A stretch of DNA of 64,000 bases, from assembly GCA_964035545.1 (NCBI GenBank), contig OZ037767.1, forward strand, positions 2,922,680-2,986,679, given 5' to 3'. How positions within the stretch are numbered: the first letter of the stretch is position 1; each line of letters starts with the position of its first letter. Positions 1-14,100 of this stretch are shown here, one piece after another. The stretch comes from Bugula neritina (taxonomy: Eukaryota; Bryozoa; Gymnolaemata; Cheilostomatida; Bugulidae). The notes under the pieces were generated by a model. That model saw only the letters and a program-made list of their open reading frames with translations, ran no database searches and was not told the origin of the DNA. The translations under genes were made by a program, and so were the position numbers.

Positions 1-1661
1 ATAATTAGTGTTAAACAATCAACATGTATATGCAAATGTTTGACTTAGCATTTTGTAACAAGGCTTGTATTTTATTAATATTTTTGTTATTGTAATTAGA
101 AAGGGGGTAAGCGCAATACTTGCCTGACTTAAACCAAAGAGTGTCACCATAGCAAACAAATCGTATAGGCAGACATATTGAAAGTTAGGCAGCAAGTTAC
201 TTAGAATTACAGTATTGAAATTTTACATAACTTTATACCTACTTGGCACTTGGGTTTATCTGTAAACCTTGTGAGTGTAACTTGATTAAATTTATTAGAA
301 GTATAAGCATAAAAATTGCAATAGTAAGATGCTTAAAACTTGCAGTTCAAATTTACTAATGATTTAGTTCTTTTGAAAACTGTTCAAATACTTTACATTT
401 CACTTGAAAACACATCATCATGATGATGATCATGATCAGCTATTGCTAAACTACAATTCAAATTGATTAAACAAGAACATAAACTCTTAATAGTATTCGT
501 TGCGAACAACCATCAGTTTAGTGATAAGAATTAGAAAAATTTAAAACTCATAACTCATAGCTAAGCTTCACTTATTTAAAATTACGAGACAAAACTTGTA
601 TGCCGAGGTTGAAAATAAATTAAAATTATTTAAAATGATGGCAAAACAGAAATAACTGGGTGTATGTGATAGCTCATTATCTTGGGTTGCAGGTATAACG
701 GTTAAGATTATTTCTTCAATGTGTATTTATGTGAGAATCCGTAACATTTACGACACTAATTGGTGTTAAAACAGTATTTTTATAAAGGAGAGAGTAACTC
801 GTAGACTTCCTTTAAGAGGATACTCGCGTCTTTTTAAAAAGAGGAAACATGTGCTTTTTGCAAAAGTTAACTCCTAATGAGATTGCTGACTGATGGCTAA
901 TAGTAATTGTCATTAGGGTCGTGTCATTGAGTAATTGCATAGTTGTTCATTACTTCATATTCTTAAGTTAAAATTGAGTGTAAGTGTTAGTTTTAGTTTA
1001 TTTTGAAGTTAATCATAAAATAATCATTATTTAGTCTTCATAAAAAGTAATTATTTTTTAATTAATTACATGTTTTAAATATTTTATTAACACATTGACA
1101 TTATGATTATTTTAAAATCATGAATTATTACATTTACTTCTAACATGGTATTTACATCAACATTTTTTATATGAAACTTGTAAGGTTGTAAATGTATACT
1201 TAAAGTTAATGATGATCTTAGAGTTGATGTTATACTTGGTCTTATAGAAGTATCGATATCCACGTCGATACTCCTCCATATTCATATTGACTTTTCTACT
1301 GTGGCATGTGCTGCTATGTTAATTGCTGTTAAACAGATTAGATACTGAAAATTTAATAGCTATGCTAAGCACCTAACGCAATCAAATTATGTATGCAATT
1401 AGATTTTTACCTGGTTTCTCTTTCTTGCTCACAGTTTATGTCTCATGTATATCGGTTTTATTGGTATTTTACTCACCGATTTACATATAAATTTGTTTGT
1501 TTTAGTCACCTCTGACCAGGTCGAACTTCAGTACATAAGAGATAGAGGATTAATTAAAGTTTTGAAGCTGGCTCATCAGATCAAAAGGCTCTCATCTTAG
1601 TACCTCCTTATAGCTTGATCTCCAATAGTCAGTATAATCTTTATGATGAAAGCATTGAATG

Positions 1662-1743
<82 letters not shown>

Positions 1744-3842
1744 AGAAGCAAAATGCTATTCTCCTTAATCTAGAAGCGTATGTTACGGTAAGTACACAAA
1801 AATTGTGTAATTCATAGATGTCCAATAATCATAGCGGTAACTTATGTTGAAATGTGTATACTATTCTGAAGCTAAATATCATATCCTTGCTAGCTAAGTG
1901 TATGCTCTTTGTTATGATGCATACGGAGATAACAAGGTATAGCTATAAATAGTTGGAATACATGTAAACGCTAAATACAAGAAATTATTGGGCCCTAAAT
2001 AACATCGAATATAGATGTTGTATAGCATTTATAGATGAATGTATATGTCTAATGGCATAGAAAACAACTTAATGGCTTTAATAGTAAAGTGCTTAAATAC
2101 ATATATAGGTAGATCAGTAATAGTTCCAGTACTGGTAACTTATTATTGACCAATTATTATTAATATTACATGCTGCTATTACTATGCTGGGCATGTTGCT
2201 ATGAAAAATAGTTTAAACTCATCATTATAACTTTGTAGTACTATTCTATTGTATGGATGTCTAATGTCTTGCAGTTTAGTGGCTTCTTTTTTATTGCTAT
2301 GATAGCATACATGTATAGCTATAGCTCTGGAAAGACAGGCAATGTTTCATTTATGTTCAGTAGTAATAGTTCACCCTAATTTTTATAGTAGTTTGAAGTT
2401 GTCTATTCAGTCATTTCATTTATCTTAAAATAAAAGAGATCAAGAACAGAATAAACAATTGGATTAATTTTCTTTAAAACTCTATTATGGTTTGAACAAC
2501 TTCTCTGGAAGTTCGACCTAAGGTTTTTAACTAGGTAGGCCATAAAATAACTTGAGCCCTTTATGATTTGCCTAAACATGTCAATCAAAGCTGTGCGCAT
2601 GCATGCAACATAAATTAAAGGATATCAATTATCCAGTCTAGACAAACTCTAATATTCTGAAGCTGTTGAGATTATAGATTATTTTATTCTACCTAAACAG
2701 GATAAAGCGGAGATAGATGAGAATAGAATAAGTTAGAATGTTGACACGTATGCTGAGATAAATTATTGTAATTTGTACAATTTGGTCAAAAGAATTCTGT
2801 CAAAAAATTCCTAAGCTGGTCCTTACCTATTTAGCCTTAAATAGTACAAATTTAATTTGGTTGTGGTAACAACACCCATCAAACCAGTTAACCTATCCGG
2901 TGTACTTAGTGTGCTTAGCAATCTTTGCATTATATGATTATATTATATTATATTTACTGTTGAAACATTTTAAAGGTGGTTAACATTAATGGATTCAGTA
3001 CCATTTAAACTGTTGGAAAATTGTTAAGTAGTTTCTTTATGGAGAGTCAAATTTTTAATTCAAAAGGGAATTTTTAATAAAGTTTTCACTTAAAATTTGT
3101 CGTTTCCAATTTCGCCATATTTTTTCATAAGCTAAAAGTGAAGCATCTTTATGGCACATTTAACTCGGTTTCTAGTACTAGTATAAAAGAGTTTGTTCTG
3201 CTATTTTTGTAAATGGACAAATAATATTCATTACTTTCTATTCAGTTTCTTTTTATAAGCAATGTTGAGAGTTATCATTCTTGATTTTATTAGAAGAGAA
3301 CCTAACTTGGAAAGTAAATTATTTTTATTCTGGTAATACATATAACTTGGTAGATAAAAAATTCTGTGAAACGTAACTAGTATAATAAAATATTTCTTAG
3401 CAAACAAGAAAATGGAAAGTATATAAAAAATCTGCAAAACATATGTCAAATGGAAATGAAAGTAAAATTATAGTGTTTTGTTAATAATAGGATGGAATTT
3501 AAAGAAAGGTTTTATTGTTAATCTAGATGTAAAGTCAATACAGTATAATCTACTGAAAAGCAACCCACAAATTTGTGTGGTTTATTGTAAAAATATGAAA
3601 GTATGCAACACGCAAAATAATGAGAATTATAATGGTGATAATTTAATAATGGTGTCTGCTTACACGATGTATAATGACTACCAGATGAGTATTACTGAAT
3701 GTTCATGTATCACTTTAACTCAATTACCTGTGTGCCCTCATATGCTGCAATCACTATTAGCACGCTGTCCTAATAAATGTGTTGTGTGGTGGCCATGTAG
3801 AGTGTTGGCTTGGTTTAAGCAAGTAATTATTTTTCTTCCATC
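1..3842. other. 5' non-coding region upstream of gene A
   Basis: No convincing coding exon is visible on either strand; open stretches are short, AT-rich and lack protein-like composition. It holds a (TA)n tract at 1663-1740 and an ATGATGATC-type run near 418-438. A TATAAAAG sequence at 3182-3189 could be a core promoter for gene A about 650 bp upstream of its ATG, but nothing else supports that. An open frame at 3478-3846 begins with TTG and looks like chance. Confidence 0.6.
1663..1740. repeat. (TA)n microsatellite, about 39 units
   Basis: Uninterrupted TA dinucleotide run in intergenic sequence. Confidence 0.97.
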
Positions 3843-5115
3843 ATGACTCTTATTGGGGTGTTTTTGGATTTAAAATGGTACATAATCCTTACTCTAACTG
3901 TCGGTAAGCACTTTGATCTTTTTCAAAATCCTCGTGGCTGGTTAAATTTTATTTTTCACTGTAGTCTTGGATTTTATGGATATTTATTTTAATTTTTGGT
4001 ACCTTCTACACTAATAAAATTTTTCTTGTACAATATTTTACTTTTCAAAATTGTAGTAGTAGTGAAAGTTAATTTTTTCTTCTTTGTGAAAGTGTGTAAA
4101 ATTAATTATTTTGTTGTTGTGGCTACTAGTCAAACATAATTTGTTAAATATATTTGTTTTATTTATTTAAAGAAATCTCACCCTGCTATATAGTTTTGTA
4201 CAGTAAACTGCACTCGTCAGGTGTTAGGTTGCATTTATACCTTTAGACTAATGAAAACTAATGTTTTTTAATTTGAAGATATAATTTATAGCAATTATAA
4301 GATATTTATATTAAATATTGACAGTGTTTTTATTTCATGCATAAAATGTCCTGAACAAACTAATTTGAACACAAAATAACTTATTCTTGAGTTCACCTAG
4401 AGTCTAGACAGTCTCAAATCAGTTTATTTTAAATAAACTTGTTATTTTGTTGAAAAGTCAACTTTTTACTCAATGGGAAAAGCTTCAACTTTAGCTTTGT
4501 TTGTCTACAGTTAAAACAAAGCTGTAAACTTAGTTCTCAGTCAGTAAAACATTTCCTAGTAAGCTTTACTACTATTATTACTAAATTGACACATATTTTA
4601 CACAGATCTTGTGCTATTGTGTTTTGTCTCATTGTATTTTCAGTTGCCCAGATTTCAGCTACACAGTATTCTGACCAGGTGGGTCCATGTTTCATATTAG
4701 ACACACACTCAGCAGTACCTTGACACTATGCATAATTTTAATTTCTAGAATATGTATTAATATGTAACACATGAAGCATGCACTGCGCTATTTCCAGTTT
4801 GTTATTCAACTCTACACATTGTTCATAAAGGCAAATAACGAAGAAAAAGAGAGGGTGTGTGTGTGCTGTGTTTTTGTGTGTGTATGTGTGTGTTTTTGCT
4901 ACAATCAAATTAAGTTGAATTGAATTTTTCTGAAGGCCTGTAGCATTCACTGCATCATGTTTTTTGAGTAAAATGTTTCGACATTCTATGGAACATTTTT
5001 GATAGAGTTTTGTTTTCTTTCCAGGATTGTTCTCCCCATTACTTCCGTTACAATCCTAAGCACACGGCATGTATAAAGAAGGATACAACTCCAAATGGTG
5101 GAGTAAATTGGAAAT
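3843..5115 (+). CDS. Gene A exons 1-3: signal peptide and N-terminal Cys pair
   Basis: Exons 3843-3903 (ends phase 1), 4644-4678 (ends phase 0) and 5025-5115 (ends phase 1). The ATG at 3843 is the first after an in-frame TAA at 3816-3818. Residues 1 to about 26 begin [20 protein letters not shown], a hydrophobic signal peptide. Exon 3 carries [16 protein letters not shown], a short Cys-x(n)-HTAC lead-in often found just before invertebrate CAP domains. Donors are GTAAGC, GTGGGT and GTATGT. Confidence 0.8.
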
Positions 5116-8100
5116 GTATGTAAACAAGCTTCTTATTAACTTCTCTTCTGTAGTGATTGATGCATCGATTGAGAATTCTTAACTTGATAGTACTGAGCTA
5201 CTAAATAGCCGTATTCCTGCTTTTTTACATGATTCACCAACACAGAGTTCTGTATGCTGTAAAAGTTTGTTCTACAATACTGGAGAACAACCTTCTCAAC
5301 ATCATCTGACTATCTTTATACTACTTTCATGCAAGTTATAGTCACTATCGCTGGGACAGGAGCAATTATGACTGGATGCTCTTCCTAACATCACCAATGA
5401 ATTTTACTGAAGCGCGAACCCATGACTTCGTGTTTACTAGGCAAACGCTCTAACCCCTAGACCGCTGTAACCCCTAGACCGCTGTAACCCCTAGACCGCG
5501 GCTGCTCTCTCTATACTGATATTATTAAAGTGTTATTTAGCCTTACACAATACAGCTCTAACACACTTCTACCTTCCAATATCATGGAATTTATTGTTTT
5601 GATGTCACTGAGTTTTCTAATATATCAGAATATTTAATGACAAGAGACCTTAAAGGTTGTGATAGAGGCTAATGCAATGTAGGTGTGTTTTATAGCTACA
5701 TTCAGTAACTCGAACCAGCTAACAGTGACAGTTTCCATTGAATTTCATAATTAATACAACTCATGCCTACCCACTAAAGTGAATGCTGTGCTAACAATTA
5801 AAATGCTCATCTTTTTGGGTATTTTAAACTGAGTAAACAAATCTAATGACTTTATATGTAGTTTACATTTACATTGCACTTAGCTGAAATTATGCGATTT
5901 CATCAACTTCACATATTTTACAAGTCTACATTTACTTCAAGTGTGTAGGCTGAGCGGAGCTGTACTTAGTAGTGTAGAGTTTTGTTATCATATATTCACT
6001 CACTACCTACACGTCTTCTGTCGATGTAGGCAGCAGTAAGTGGTTTGGGGGTTAGGCATGCTTATTCTTCTTCATGACACTCTCTGCAAGGTGCTCTCAG
6101 GTGCGCTGAGTCACCTGCTTGTTCTTGTGCTGAGGATAATTAGTTTCGTATTTCGTGCAAGCCCGCTTTGTATAACTATCTGTACCATATGTTGATCATT
6201 TGAATATAAAATACCTTTTTAATTTTTTCATGTGATTTTTTTGTGAATCAAAACTTTAACAAAAGTTTTGCTGATTTTGGCTTCTTGTTGTGCAGATGTT
6301 TTCACAACTCTACCAAATGCTAAGCTAGGCAAGGCACCTGCTGACACTTGCTGGTGTCATCTACAATGTGATTGTCATGTTTTTCAGCCATGACAGATTT
6401 TGACAGACGCCTGATAGTGGAAAGCCATAACTACTTCCGAGGTAACGTGCATGTGTATAATGGTGGCAGGAGGGCATCTAACATGCTTCCAATAGTAAGT
6501 CCTTTTACTTCTGCAGCTCTCCAGCTAATGGTTTTTGTAAATAAAATTTGTTTTTAAATTGACTTTAAATAAATATAAATTAAATTACTTGTTAACACTA
6601 GTTAAACATTTTAGACAATAATGTTATGGGGTTATTATGTTTGTCTCAAGTCTACTTGATTACTGCTTCTGATTTTATAAATATTATTATGTAATGTTAA
6701 TTTCACACTATCTTGTTTACTAGTATAATTTTTAGTTTTATTAATTTTAAATTTACTTACCATTTTATAAATACACTTCTTCTATTGTTCAACTATTTAA
6801 TTGAACTAGTATTTTCTGGTGTAATTATTTACACAAATGGTATGGATAATTATTTAGACTACCTTACCAGTAAAAACATTTACATTGTTGGAAATTAGTG
6901 TTGAAACTTGTGAGAGTTGTCTTTTCCTGTTTGAAGGCTTTAGTTACTTTGTGTGTTCAGATTCCTCCGTGCCTGTTGTAGTCGTATGACAGAGAACTGG
7001 AGAATTTGGCTCAGCTTTGGGCTGCCAACTGTATGTTTGCGCATGATGAGTTCACTCAGCGTTATATACCAGGTAGTGGTTGTACTAGTGACTATGTGCT
7101 AGTGACTGTGTGCTATTCATTGTGTGCTATTCACTGTGTACTAGTAACTGTGTACTAGTAACTGTGTACTAGTAACTGTGTACTAGTAACTGTGTACTAG
7201 TGACTGTGTATTATTCACTGTGTACTAGTGACTGTGTACTAGTGCTCAGTTACTAGTGACTGTGTACTAGTGACTATGTGCTATTCACTGTGTGCAGTAA
7301 CTGTGTACTAGTAACTATGTACTAGTGACTGTGTACTAGTGACTGTGTACTAGTGACTGTGTACTAGTGACTGTGCACTATTCACTGTGTGCTAGTAACT
7401 ATATACTAGTGACTATGTGCTATTCACTGTGTACTAATGCTCAGTTACTAGTACACGGTTGCTAGTAATCGTGTAACTGTATAATAGTGTAACTGTGTAA
7501 TAGTCACTGTGCAATTGTAGCTGTATACTAGTGATTGTGTACTAAATATACATGTACTACTTGAAGCATTTTAGCCAGCTGTTTTATAATGCTTTTTAAT
7601 TCTTCATATCTGGTGACTTATTGATTCAAAATGCTCTGTTGTGTAATTTGTGTTTACCATCACTTCCAATAAGTTCCACTTGCAGCTGTGAACTGAATTC
7701 AGCATATATTGACACCAAGTTTAAAGCATCTGAAGATGTCTTTGTAGAACTCTCTAGATATTCATGTGAAATGTTTTGTTTGCAGGTAAATACAGTTTGG
7801 GGCAGAACTTAGCCTTGGGCCCAGTGAACTGGGAAGCCACTATGCTGTTATGGCACAACGAAGTGAAGGACTTTATTTATGGGGATAACACAGTTGCGCT
7901 GCATGCCGTTGGTAAGTGTTGGTGTTGTTCTTCTATATAAGCAGTAGTAAGCCATATGCACAGATATGTATGATATATTTCTCATGTACGAACTCAGTAA
8001 TAGTCAGGATCCAAAGAAATTGTACCAGTTATTACAAGAACATATATGTTTTGTTGGTGTTAGCATGTTGAGGTGGGACTCTGTAGGCTACTTCAATATA

Positions 8101-11100
8101 TTTACGTGCCATATGTTTGCTTTGCTATAATGAATAAATCAGAAAATCATATGTTAGATACTTTATATTATATTATATTATCATATAATAAACAATATAA
8201 TACAGTATATTATACAAGTATAATAAAATACATTATACAGTAGGTAATATAATATATATAATACACTAGGTAATATAATATACAATATAGTGGATAATAC
8301 AACATATATTATAGTAGAGAATATAATATATAATAAAATAGATAATACAATATATAACACAGTAGACTAACATGCTTATAACACGTTGCAGGATAATACA
8401 ATATATAACACAGTAGACTAACATGCTTATAACACGTTGCAGGATAATACAATATATAACACAGTAGACTAACATGCTTATAACACGTTGTAGGATAATA
8501 CAATATATAACACAGTAGACTAACATGCTTATAACACGTTGTAGGATAATACAATATATAACACAGTAGACTAACATGCTTATAACACGTTGCAGGATAA
8601 TACAATATATAACACAGTAGACTAACATGCTTATAACACGTTGTAGGACACTATACTCAGATGGTGTGGGCGGAGACTACAAGGATTGGCTGTGGTGTGC
8701 AGACGTGTAACGGTTCTACTCCATTCTACGTCTGCAACTATGGCCCTTCGTGAGTGTCACTATGAGTGTGAGGTCGCTATGAGTGTGAGGTCGCTATGAG
8801 TGTGAGGTCGCTATGAGTGTGAGGTCACGATGAGTGTCAGTGTCACTATGAGTGTGAGGTCACGATGAGTGTGAGGTCATACTGGAAACAAATCACGCAG
8901 TCAAGAAATTCTAATCTTTTATCCATGCTTTTACTATTGATGGTCTATTTTATAAAACTTTCACTATTTTATTTTTTGTCTTACTTTTTGCTATCTTGAT
9001 GTTTTAGTGGTAATCAAGCTGACAGAATATATGAACCGTATCAGTTGGGGAACATCGAAGAAGACTGTCCAAACAAATACAACCGAACATCTGGTTTGTG
9101 CGGTAAGTGGTTCTGGCATGTATCACGTTTACCACTACCTCACTAGTGTGCTATTAGACATCATTGGTATGTTTTTAGACCCCACTGATGTATTTTAATA
9201 TTACACACATATACCGGTAACATACAAGTATATACTACTAGTAATGTGCATAATATGTTTGAAGACTTATCTACACTTGCACACACATATACAAACAATC
9301 AAGTACTGTATGTAATTTTTATAATTATTATAAATATTAGATATTTATTATTGTATTGTGCACAGACCATGTTAGCTAGTTGAGTAGTACAGAGAGAGTG
9401 ACATCAGTATATACATAAAACATTAGCTATTTAGCTGAAAGCTTTTCATAGCTTTTTTTCTGAAAGCTTATATATTAGCAATGCTATACTACATCATATG
9501 GCTATACTACATAGTTATTTCATGTAGGATGCATCATATAGATTAGTTTGTGTTTTAGAGTGTGCTCAGAGCGTGTGTTATAACGGAGGGGTCGTAGACA
9601 CCAAATCCTGCACATGTAGATGCCTCAGAGCCTCCTGGCTACAGGAAGACAGCTGCGCCAGTATGTCTCTTTCTAATATGTTACACACACAGATTTACAA
9701 TGAGTATACTCATAGGCTTACTGTGTTACCTACACAGACAGGTTTACTGTGTTATTTACATTTACATGTTTACTTGTGTTACACACACTTACAGGTTTAC
9801 TGCGTTACATACATCTACATGTTTACTTGTGTTCTAGTGAAATGTGGAAGTGCTAAAGACTTGCCCATGTGTGCTGGCTGGGGCCCTTCGTACTGTCAGC
9901 TATACAGTAATGTGCAGGTTGAATACTGCCCCTTCATGTGTAACATTTGTGCAGGTAACTATCAGGCTAAGACATCTACTCTAATAGTAATGCGAATATT
10001 AAAAGTAGAACGTACTGTGTATTAAGAAGATATTTCTGGAATTTTCATTAGCCAGCCTCTAATTCTCAAGTGATGATAAATATCTTTTCTTGAGTGTAGT
10101 GTCATCTAAATTATTTAACACTGAAAACTCTTTTAGCTTTAGGATACAGTAACTTATATTGTTGAATTGGTAATTTAATCAGTCGAATTTGTCATGACAA
10201 TAATATAATACAACATCTTTGTATAAGTGGACTACTGGCAAGTGTTATTTAGAAATCTTTCAGCCAATCTGTAGTTTTTTCTGAATTAAATAGGTTCGTA
10301 GATTTAGACAGTTAGGTATTCTATGAGAGGATAGCAATGCTTAAGATAGGCAATAACTTAGAAAAACAAACATTAATTCATTTGTATATCTGACAGATAC
10401 CAGTCAGTTACCTCCACCTAAAATCGTTACACCAGCACCAACCTCCAGCTCTGATACATCTACTTCCACCTTGTCTGCAGGAGCAGCAGTTGTGACAACT
10501 GACACCCCGGTGCAGTTGCTTGAATACTGTGCCAAGGAAGAACCTGCTCTCTGTGGTCAACCTAACATGAAGACCGGATATCTACCCAAATCAATATGTC
10601 TTCAGCAATCTACAGCCAGCATCTGTCCAGCTATGTGTAACCTATGCACTGGTATGTAGTTGCTACACTTTTGAAAGCTTATATGTGTCAAGTGGTAAGT
10701 ACAGGTGTGATGGTAAGTATAGTGGTAAGTATAAATATAATGGTTGGTAAATATAATTGTAGTTAAGTTTAATGATAAGTGTAAGTATATTAGTAGACCC
10801 TATATAGTAGTGTTTTAGGTTAATATTAAGGTAGGTAAATGGTAAGTAGTTGTTGACATCATGTATGCCTGTCTGTTTGTTGTCTTGTGTATCTTTCGTT
10901 TGTCGCATAGCCCTGTTTCTACCATCACCTCTCTTTCTCTGTGTTGGGGCGTATCTGTACCCCTCTATCCACTCGTGTGTTTCAGCCCGCACTTGCAGAG
11001 ATTACTCTGAGAACTCTTACAACATTGGAGAGACTTGGATAAACATGTACGGCAGGTTTACCTGCACATCAGCTGGTGTCAGGTTCGAGAGAGGGTGTCA

Positions 11101-14100
11101 GACCGAAGATCGGAAAGACATCGTGCCTCTAGGCTCTAGTAGAGTTATTTCCTACGAGAACCATACTTACAGGTAAGTTTTGCTACTTACCTGCTCATTT
11201 GAGGAACTTATTTTTGATAATAGCAACTGTTGTATGTCTAGAGTTTTTTTAATGTTTTTAATTGTTTTTCATTTCCGAATTTATTCATATCTTTTTGGTA
11301 ACATATTTTTAAAGCATATGGTGGTTTAGTTGGTAGAGCAGTCGTTAAAGCATTGCCTTCATAGTGCCTGGTTTATGTACATGAAGCAGTCATAGCAACT
11401 GATTTTTTACTAGTAGTTGTCATGGTAATCACTGTATTTAGATGTAGTTATCATAGTAACCAGTTTGTTTATGTGTAGTTGTCAATGTGAGCAAGAAGAA
11501 GACGATGTGGAGAACCTTCAACGTCTGCACTGTGTACCGGTACAGCCCGAGGAACGTACTAAGATCAGTGAGTGAAGTATAACACTGCTCGAGTGTTTCT
11601 CTTCGTCTGCTAACAAACTAACCATATAAATGGCTTCAACATATTGAATACTCAGCTATTAGTGAACTGAAAACATGTTTTGTAATTCACTGCATATTAC
11701 TTTGAGTATTCTGTCATGTTTTTGCATGAAAAACTGAACCAGAACTTGAAGTAAAATTCATGATGACTGTGTTGTGTGTTTACAAAATACATGTATGGAT
11801 ATGTTTAGCTCTGAAGCCGTGTACGAGAGCAGACAATGCCCACTGCGCCCTCCCTCGAGTTGTCGGTAGATACTGGCTGAAGTCTCACTGCAAACTGAAG
11901 ATGGTGCGAAGGCTGTGTCCTGCCATGTGCAAGATATGCGCCGGTAAGAATTCTTTGACTCATTTATGTGCAGGCGTTGAGATATCCATGAGCAATCATA
12001 TGATTTATGCTGACCAGTTCAGTCAAGTCCTTACAAGTTGTGTTTATATACTGCTTTTCCATTATGAGAGTGAATGCTCATGTGGATGAATTTATGATTG
12101 CAGTTTGCATGAAATCATGGTTGTGGTTTCATTTGATGCAACTTTTTCCAAACACCGAATGAAAAATCCATTCGGAAACGCCGTGGTAGTTACAAATGTG
12201 TTTTACGTACAATTAACTTGTTAATACGACGCTGCTGTTTCAGCCACCAAATGCAGAAGATATACCAATGCTGACGTGGTTGAATTGGGGGCGGAGCTAT
12301 CTGATGATAGGAACAGTCTGTTTGTCTGTACATCCAGTGGCTGGTCAGTTGGTAAGGACCATTTAGATACAGCAATTTAATAAATTCTTGTTTAAATTAT
12401 GAATCTCACAAAAGAACGTAACTTCTTTTCCTATATTTCTCGTCTATGCTTTGTTATGATCTATCTATCTCGGCATTGTGCAACGTTAAAATATTTGTAA
12501 TATACACATAGTCTAAATATGCAACTGTAATACATTGTGTACTGTGGAAATGTTGTATGTTATATCATCATACTGGTATTGCCATCATTTTAATAAAAAC
12601 CTACTAATTCATACAAATTACTTGATTGCAAATAAGTATCATTGCAATTGATCTCAAAACGCTATTTGGTAGTCTTGGTCTGTACTTTCAGGACCTCCAA
12701 TCACCATTGATTCATCGAACCATACGGCTTTGACTCAAAATTCTAGAATTCTACGCTTTTATGGTTTCCCGTCTCTGCCTTCCACATCATCAGCTGAGTT
12801 GTCGTCTGCTAGCACCAGTTCAGCAGGATCTGTTGGTCAACCAGCTGTTACGATCTCGCCGTCTGCAACTACTGCCAGTATTCAGAGTATGATTGAGGCG
12901 TTTATGAATTCGTACGAAGATCCATACGCTGATGACTATCTAGATGATGATAGTATTAGTGATGTCACAGAAAGTTTCGATGACATCACAGATAATGTTA
13001 GTGACATCACAGACATTGTTGAGGACGTCACGGGGCTTGTCAGTGATGTGACAGAAGAAGTTACAAGAAGTATTGAAAAGTCACGAAATATTGGTTATGC
13101 CATAGAGGATGTCGAATATAGCATTGAGCATGTTGTTGATCTCTCTAATATTGTCCGTGTTGTTACCGAAAGTGATGCTGTAGGAGATGATTTTGTTGAT
13201 AAGTTACAAGAAGGGTCTGGTATGGTGCAGGAGTCTGTAGATTCACGTGGGTTTGACACTGAAGGTGGTGACGATGACGAACAGCACGTAAATAGTGATT
13301 CTTTAGTTCATGGAGATAATTTGTTGCTTACCTCTACCTCTGCTGTGAAAATTACACCAACTACACCAACTACACCAACTACAGTCACCATGCAAACTAC
13401 AATTATGACACCAACAACAGCCACTACACCAACTACAACTACTACACCAACTACAACCACTACACCAACTACAACCACTACACCAACTACAACCACTACA
13501 CCAACTACAGCCACTACACCAACTACAGCCACTACACCAACTAACACAGCCACTACACCAACTAACACACCAACTAAAATTGCTGTTCTAGCTACCTCTG
13601 GAAGATCTCAAAGCAATCGTCAATCTGCTCATAATTTAGTAGACAACTTCTTTCCGAACAAGTCAGGTAAATGCAGCCATGCTCTCAGCAGTAAAGTGAA
13701 ACTTAGTAACTAGTAATTTTCTGTATTCATATTAACCAAAACTAGCTTTTTATTTCAGCGCCATGTCGTATGCCTGATCAGCCGTACTGTAACCAACCTT
13801 TACCAGGAAACTCCTCCCTAACGCTCACTCCTGATCACTGTGATGTCAATGCTCTTGTATGTCCCGGGATGTGTGGCCTGTGTCAAGGTGAGCCCCCCCC
13901 CCCCCCCCCCGCCAACAAATGCAACTCATCTCTACGCAGTATATGAACTCGTTAAGGCGATGTTTTTAAGAGCTTAAAAATTATTCAATTTAAATATTTT
14001 TAAGCTTATCCCAAACAATTTCACCAACTTTAATTTGATATTTACTATAATACTATTTACACTAATTTGCTATTATTTATATTATTTACTAACACATAAG

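Noticed and set aside
3478-3846. 122-codon open frame before gene A
   Set aside because: Starts with TTG, composition unlike the neighbouring exons, no domain pattern, and it overlaps the better-supported signal-peptide ATG in another frame.
8266-8628. Minus-strand open frames of about 100-120 codons
   Set aside because: They read through the 51-bp tandem array (51 is divisible by three), so the open frame is a repeat artefact.
11310-11420. tRNA-like GGTGGTTTAGTTGGTAGAGC segment
   Set aside because: Resembles an A box but no convincing B box follows; too little to call a SINE.
13308-13568. Minus-strand Val/Gly-rich open frame
   Set aside because: Antisense of the ACC-rich Thr/Pro tract of gene A exon 16.
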